From NCBI GenBank assembly GCA_021839785.1, contig JAKCAB010000511.1, forward strand, positions 1 through 9,832: a stretch of 9,832 nucleotides of DNA, read 5' to 3'. The DNA is from a bacterium. GTDB lineage: Bacteria > Verrucomicrobiota > Verrucomicrobiae > Limisphaerales > J093. Positions 6,746 to 9,832 of the stretch are shown one piece after another (position 1 is the first letter of the stretch; each line of letters opens with the position of its first letter). The notes beneath the pieces were generated by a model. The model made no database searches and was not told where the DNA came from. It worked only from the letters and a program-made list of their open reading frames with translations. Made by a program: the position numbers and the translations under genes.

Positions 6746-7663
6746 ATGAAAACCGGATACCTGATCGACATGGACGGAGTGATTTACCGGGAGGACCAAT
6801 TGATCCCGGGAGCGGCGGATTTCGTGGAAGCCTTGGTGGCCAGCGGTGTGCCCTTTGTTTTTCTGACCAACAACTCGGCGCCAACGCCCGAGGACTTGGC
6901 GGTGCGGCTGCGTCACCTGGGGATTCCCGGACTTTCCTCCCGCCATTTCTACACCTCGGCGCTGAACACCGCCGATTTCCTCAGCGAAACCCACCCCGGC
7001 TGCACCGCGTTCGTCATTGGCGAAGGTGGCCTGCTCGCAGCCTTGCACGAACAGAAGATCGCGAACGACGCGATCCATCCCAGTTACGTGGTGGTGGGCG
7101 AAGTCGCTGCTTCGATGGAGAAACTGGCCAAAGCGCATGCGTGCATCGAACGCGGGGCGCGCCTGCTGGCCACGAATCCCGACAACTGGTGCCCGGTCTC
7201 GAACAGTGAAACCCGCCCAGGTGCCGGCGCCACTGCGGCCTTTCTCGAAGCCAGCACCGGCCGCCGCGCCTACTACCTTGGCAAACCCAACGGCTACATG
7301 TTCTACCGCGCGCGCCGCCTGCTGGCGGACATGGTCGGTGGCGCACCGGATCAGATCGTCATGATCGGCGACACGATGGAGACCGACATTCGCGGCGCGG
7401 TGGAGTCGGGTCTTTACGCCTACCTGGTCCTCAGCGGCTCCACGCAAATCGAAAGCGTGGGCGACTATGTCTATCAACCCACCCGCGTGCTGAAGAGCGT
7501 GGCCGACCTGATCGAAGAGGTGAAGTCCGGCAAGCCCTCGAACCGGCTCGATAGTCCGGTGTTTACCCACGCCGTCGTCAAACGCGGCCGGTCCGGCAAC
7601 CGCCACCAAACCGACGCCGAGCACCCTCAAAAGCCGCGCCCGCGCCCGCCGATGACGCGGTAA
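6746..7663 (+). CDS. HAD-IIA family (NagD-like) phosphatase
   Basis: A 305-residue cytoplasmic phosphatase of the haloacid dehalogenase superfamily, subclass IIA. Motif I is LIDMDGVIY, with nucleophile Asp8 and acid/base Asp10. Motif II is LTNN (40-43). ATNPD (142-146) and PGAGA (158-162) are typical of the NagD cap. Motif III is Lys180 in GKPNGYMF, and motif IV is MIGDTMETDI (206-215; Asp209, Asp214). Relatives dephosphorylate nucleoside monophosphates, sugar phosphates or damaged metabolites; the substrate cannot be told here. The ATG at 6746 is chosen because motif I follows at once, as in the family; the open frame reaches back to 6311 but that part is not protein-like. The conserved fold ends near residue 262, leaving an odd basic, Pro-rich tail of about 40 residues. 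No clear ribosome site is seen. The gene is convergent with the propeller gene, 63 bp away. Confidence 0.9.
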   Translation: MKTGYLIDMDGVIYREDQLIPGAADFVEALVASGVPFVFLTNNSAPTPEDLAVRLRHLGIPGLSSRHFYTSALNTADFLSETHPGCTAFVIGEGGLLAALHEQKIANDAIHPSYVVVGEVAASMEKLAKAHACIERGARLLATNPDNWCPVSNSETRPGAGATAAFLEASTGRRAYYLGKPNGYMFYRARRLLADMVGGAPDQIVMIGDTMETDIRGAVESGLYAYLVLSGSTQIESVGDYVYQPTRVLKSVADLIEEVKSGKPSNRLDSPVFTHAVVKRGRSGNRHQTDAEHPQKPRPRPPMTR

Positions 7664-7726
7664 GCGCACGCACTTAAACGATCAGGCCGTGCCGGACGGC
7701 GAGCGGCCGGCGGCAAAAGCTGTCCG
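7664..7726. terminator. Convergent intergenic spacer with a weak hairpin
   Basis: The 63-bp gap between two convergent stop codons holds GCCGT (7686-7690) and ACGGC (7696-7700) around a 5-base loop. There is no T-tract on either strand, so it is not a canonical intrinsic terminator. Its position is the only other support. Confidence 0.2.
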
Positions 7727-9034
7727 CTACTTCGCCTCGATCCGGTACAGCTTCGTCCGGCTGCGCAGAAACAAGGCCTTGCCCGACACTGCGGGTGAGG
7801 CCATGAAGCCGTCGCCGATCTTGCTTTCGGCGAGTCGCTTGAACTCGCGCGTGTCCGCCGCAACCACGGTCGTCTTGCCTTCCTCGCTGAAGTAATAGAC
7901 CCGATTCTCCGCCACCAACAGCGATGCCGAGTAGTTGCCGCCGATGCGTTCGTTCCAAACCACCTTGCCCGTGCTGGCTTCCCAGCACGTCCCCACGCCA
8001 CCGTCTTCGATGCCGAACAACAAATCGCCGACCAGCGCCAGCGACGGCTTCTTGGGCACGCCGCGTTTGGTCATCCACACCACCTGCAACTGCGTGTCCG
8101 GCTTGGTCGTGGCGTTGGCGTCGATCACCTCGCCCTTTTTGCCGGGGCGGATCGCCATCAACTGGCCGCTGGAAAAGCCGCTCGGCGCAAAGATCAAGCC
8201 ATGCCCGAGCACCACGCGCGTGCTGGCCGAATGGTTGTTGCGCTCCTCGACCCGCCACCATTCCTCGCCGGTCAGCGGATTGTACGCGTAAAGCGCCTTG
8301 GCGCCCTGGCTCAGCAGCGTCGGCTGACCGTCGATGGTGGCCACGTGCGGTGTGGCGAACGCCTTGCGCAAATCGCCTTCGGTCATGGGCTTGCCGTCCG
8401 GGCCGAGGTCTTTGAAGTCAATCGAGCGTGGCGTTTCCCAGACCGTTTTGCCGCTGTGCTTGTCGAGCGCGACGATGAACTGATGGTCGCTGCCGTCGAA
8501 TTGCAGGATCAACCGGTCGCCGTACAGGATCGATGACGACCCCGCGCCGCGGTAATGATTGCACACGAAGTCGCGCCGCTCCCAGAGCTTCTGGCCGGTC
8601 CGGGTGTCCATGCAGGCGGTGCCCGGCGAGCCGAAAGTCACGTAAATTCGACCTTCCTCAATCACCGGCGTGGGCGAGGCGTAGGAATTGAACAGGTGGC
8701 AGAACTGCGGTTTCTCGATGTGGAACAGGTGAAGATCGCGGACGACCTTGCCCGAGTCGCGATCCACGCACACGACGGACAATTCCGTGCCATCCTCGGT
8801 GGCATTGGCGAGCCAGACCTGGTTGCCCCAGATGACCGGCGATGCCCAGGCTTTGCCCGGAATGGGCGTCTGCCACGTCACGTTCTCGGTCTCGCTCCAG
8901 TGCAACGGCAGGCCGGTGGACGTGGTATGGCCGTCGCCACGCGGACCGCGGTACTGGGGCCAATTCAGATCATCGGCGGCCTGTGCCAGCGTTGCGGTCA
9001 AACCGGCCAGCACGACGAATTGAAAGAGCTTCAT
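7727..9034 (-). CDS. Exported PQQ-like beta-propeller protein
   Basis: 435 residues from the ATG at 9034. The N-terminus (MKLFQFVVLAGLTATLAQA, then ADD) is a typical signal peptide with an AQA cleavage site, so the protein should be exported to the periplasm. The mature part opens with NWPQYRGPRGDG (24-35) and continues with propeller blades marked by repeats of the type 'sGkxxW', such as TGQKLWE (146-152), SGKTVWE (194-200), TGEEWW (255-260) and TGKVVW (355-360). This is the BamB/PQQ-enzyme-like fold common in Planctomycetota and Verrucomicrobiota. No quinoprotein dehydrogenase catalytic signature was recognised, so enzymatic activity is doubtful and the function is unknown. A TTG start at 9070 would add 12 residues before the signal peptide and is less likely. 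No lipobox cysteine is present near the cleavage site. Confidence 0.88.
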   Translation of the reverse strand: MKLFQFVVLAGLTATLAQAADDLNWPQYRGPRGDGHTTSTGLPLHWSETENVTWQTPIPGKAWASPVIWGNQVWLANATEDGTELSVVCVDRDSGKVVRDLHLFHIEKPQFCHLFNSYASPTPVIEEGRIYVTFGSPGTACMDTRTGQKLWERRDFVCNHYRGAGSSSILYGDRLILQFDGSDHQFIVALDKHSGKTVWETPRSIDFKDLGPDGKPMTEGDLRKAFATPHVATIDGQPTLLSQGAKALYAYNPLTGEEWWRVEERNNHSASTRVVLGHGLIFAPSGFSSGQLMAIRPGKKGEVIDANATTKPDTQLQVVWMTKRGVPKKPSLALVGDLLFGIEDGGVGTCWEASTGKVVWNERIGGNYSASLLVAENRVYYFSEEGKTTVVAADTREFKRLAESKIGDGFMASPAVSGKALFLRSRTKLYRIEAK

Positions 9035-9313
9035 CGCGCGAAGCTTAGCGGCGCCCGCCGGGAGCGGCAACCGGGTTGACGGTTGGCCATACTACCGTTT
9101 TCCTGATGGAGCAATTATTGTCGCAATTGCGATACTTTTTGTGCCATACGGGCGTACGTTACTTGTTTTCCCGCGAGGCAACGGTCCTGGCCGATCCAGC
9201 CGTTGGAAAGCGATGGGATCCTTGAGCCGCCGCCAGCAACCGACCGTCGCCCCGCCGGCACGAGCCACCGCATTTGCCGTGAGTTCGCAAGCGGCTTGGG
9301 TTAAATCCAGCGC
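9035..9313. other. Divergent intergenic region between propeller gene and recF
   Basis: 279 bp that should carry promoters for both flanking genes. The stretch 9085-9175 is more AT-rich than its surroundings and includes the dyad at 9111-9130. No hexamer pair is good enough to name a promoter. Short frames here (for example ATG 9106 to TGA 9225, 39 codons) have no recognised similarity and their third-position GC is low for this DNA. Confidence 0.5.
9111..9130. promoter_or_regulatory. Inverted repeat GCAATT-N8-AATTGC upstream of recF
   Basis: Perfect 6-bp arms separated by 8 bases, with a nested TTG-TCG-CAA dyad at the centre (9118-9126). It lies in the AT-rich patch of the divergent intergenic region, about 185 bp before recF and 75 bp before the propeller gene. 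The symmetry is that of a dimeric regulator site, but no regulator can be named. Confidence 0.3.
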
Positions 9314-9832
9314 GTGCATCTGGCGCACCTCAGGCTTCGCGACTTCCGCAATTACGCGCGGCTGGACGCGGACTTCGCCCCGGGCTTTCACCTCTTGCTG
9401 GGCCGCAACGCCCAAGGCAAGACGAATGTCCTGGAGGCAATTTATCTGCTGGCCACGTTGCGGTCGTTTCGCGGCGTCGGCGGTGCCCAGATGGTTCGGC
9501 ACGGCCAGGCCGGGTATTTCGTCGGGGCGCGGGTGCAAAGCGCGACGCGGGCGGAGATCAAGATGTATTGGTCGGCGGCCGAGCGCCGGTTGAGCCTCAA
9601 CGACCAGCCGGTCCGCAAGTTGACGGATTACCTCGGCGTGTTGCGGGTGGTGGTGTTTTGCACGGAAGACTTGAATTTGGTGAAAGGCCCGGCCGGCCGC
9701 CGGCGGCGCTTCCTGGACCTGCTGCTTTCGCAAACGCACCCGACTTACCTGCCGTTGTTGCAGCGGTATATGCGCGCCTTGCGGTCCCGGAACGCTTTGC
9801 TCAAGGCACGAAACGTCGATGAAGCGGCGCTC
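9314..9832 (+). CDS. recF: DNA replication/repair protein RecF, 3' partial
   Basis: The first 173 codons of RecF, open to the last base of the window. RecF is an SMC-like ATPase that binds single/double-strand DNA junctions at gaps and, with RecO and RecR, loads RecA. The start is GTG at 9314; an in-frame TAA lies four codons upstream (9302-9304) and no ATG is available, so the start is well fixed. The N-terminus (MHLAHLRLRDFRNY) matches the family's LRLxxFRNY opening. Walker A is GRNAQGKTN (30-38), followed by VLEAIYLLATLRSFR, the usual RecF continuation. The VVVFCTEDLNLVKGPAGRRRRFLD region (112-135) is the conserved segment after the ATPase lobe. Walker B and the signature motif would lie beyond the window. 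recF often sits beside dnaN; here its left neighbour is the unrelated propeller gene. Confidence 0.93.
   Translation, partial: MHLAHLRLRDFRNYARLDADFAPGFHLLLGRNAQGKTNVLEAIYLLATLRSFRGVGGAQMVRHGQAGYFVGARVQSATRAEIKMYWSAAERRLSLNDQPVRKLTDYLGVLRVVVFCTEDLNLVKGPAGRRRRFLDLLLSQTHPTYLPLLQRYMRALRSRNALLKARNVDEAAL

Noticed and set aside
9106..9225. 39-codon frame (MEQLLSQLRYFL...) upstream of recF
   Set aside because: No ribosome site, low third-position GC compared with real genes, and no known similarity; a leader peptide cannot be excluded but is not supported.
9141..9593. + strand 150-codon frame overlapping recF
   Set aside because: It overlaps the well-supported recF frame and lacks any motif; the part upstream of recF has weak coding bias.

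Overview
This is a GC-rich bacterial window, probably from Verrucomicrobiota (Pedosphaera/Limisphaerales-like). Planctomycetota is the main alternative. The guess rests on three things: the secreted 'WPQYRGPxGDG' PQQ-type beta-propeller, weak Shine-Dalgarno sites before most genes, and short CAGAAGT-type heptad repeats next to degenerate gcgaagacgcggag-type arms. No rRNA or other phylogenetic marker is present, so this remains an inference.

Layout. (1) Bases 1-2346, + strand: a NodU/CmcH/TobZ-type O-carbamoyltransferase, 5'-truncated by the window edge, then a small three-helix SxtJ-like membrane protein. A repeat element of about 122 bp with inverted-repeat arms separates them. The same heptad repeat found in that element also occurs inside the carbamoyltransferase, at the junction of its two domains. 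(2) Bases 2343-4419, - strand: accA (acetyl-CoA carboxyltransferase alpha) followed by manA (class I mannose-6-phosphate isomerase). The manA stop overlaps the SxtJ stop tail to tail. (3) Bases 4680-6131, + strand: a divergent protein-kinase-fold protein with catalytic residues retained and an unrecognised C-terminal half. (4) Bases 6132-6745: 614 bp without a convincing gene. It holds a good sigma70-type promoter and a possibly structured leader. (5) Bases 6746-7663, + strand: a NagD-like HAD-IIA phosphatase. (6) Bases 7727-9034, - strand: the exported beta-propeller protein. (7) Bases 9314-9832, + strand: the first 173 codons of recF, starting at GTG and running off the window.

The genes do not form one obvious pathway. 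The carbamoyltransferase and SxtJ-like pair is a recurrent association, as in sxtI-sxtJ of saxitoxin clusters, and suggests carbamoylation of a metabolite or glycan. ManA would supply mannose/fructose-6-phosphate interconversion and AccA malonyl-CoA. The remainder looks like ordinary chromosomal mosaic. I do not see a clear defence system, CRISPR array, prophage, insertion sequence or tRNA. The most noteworthy signals are the heptad-repeat insertion inside an apparently intact enzyme gene, the related intergenic element, the divergent kinase, and the promoter/leader at 6219-6745.
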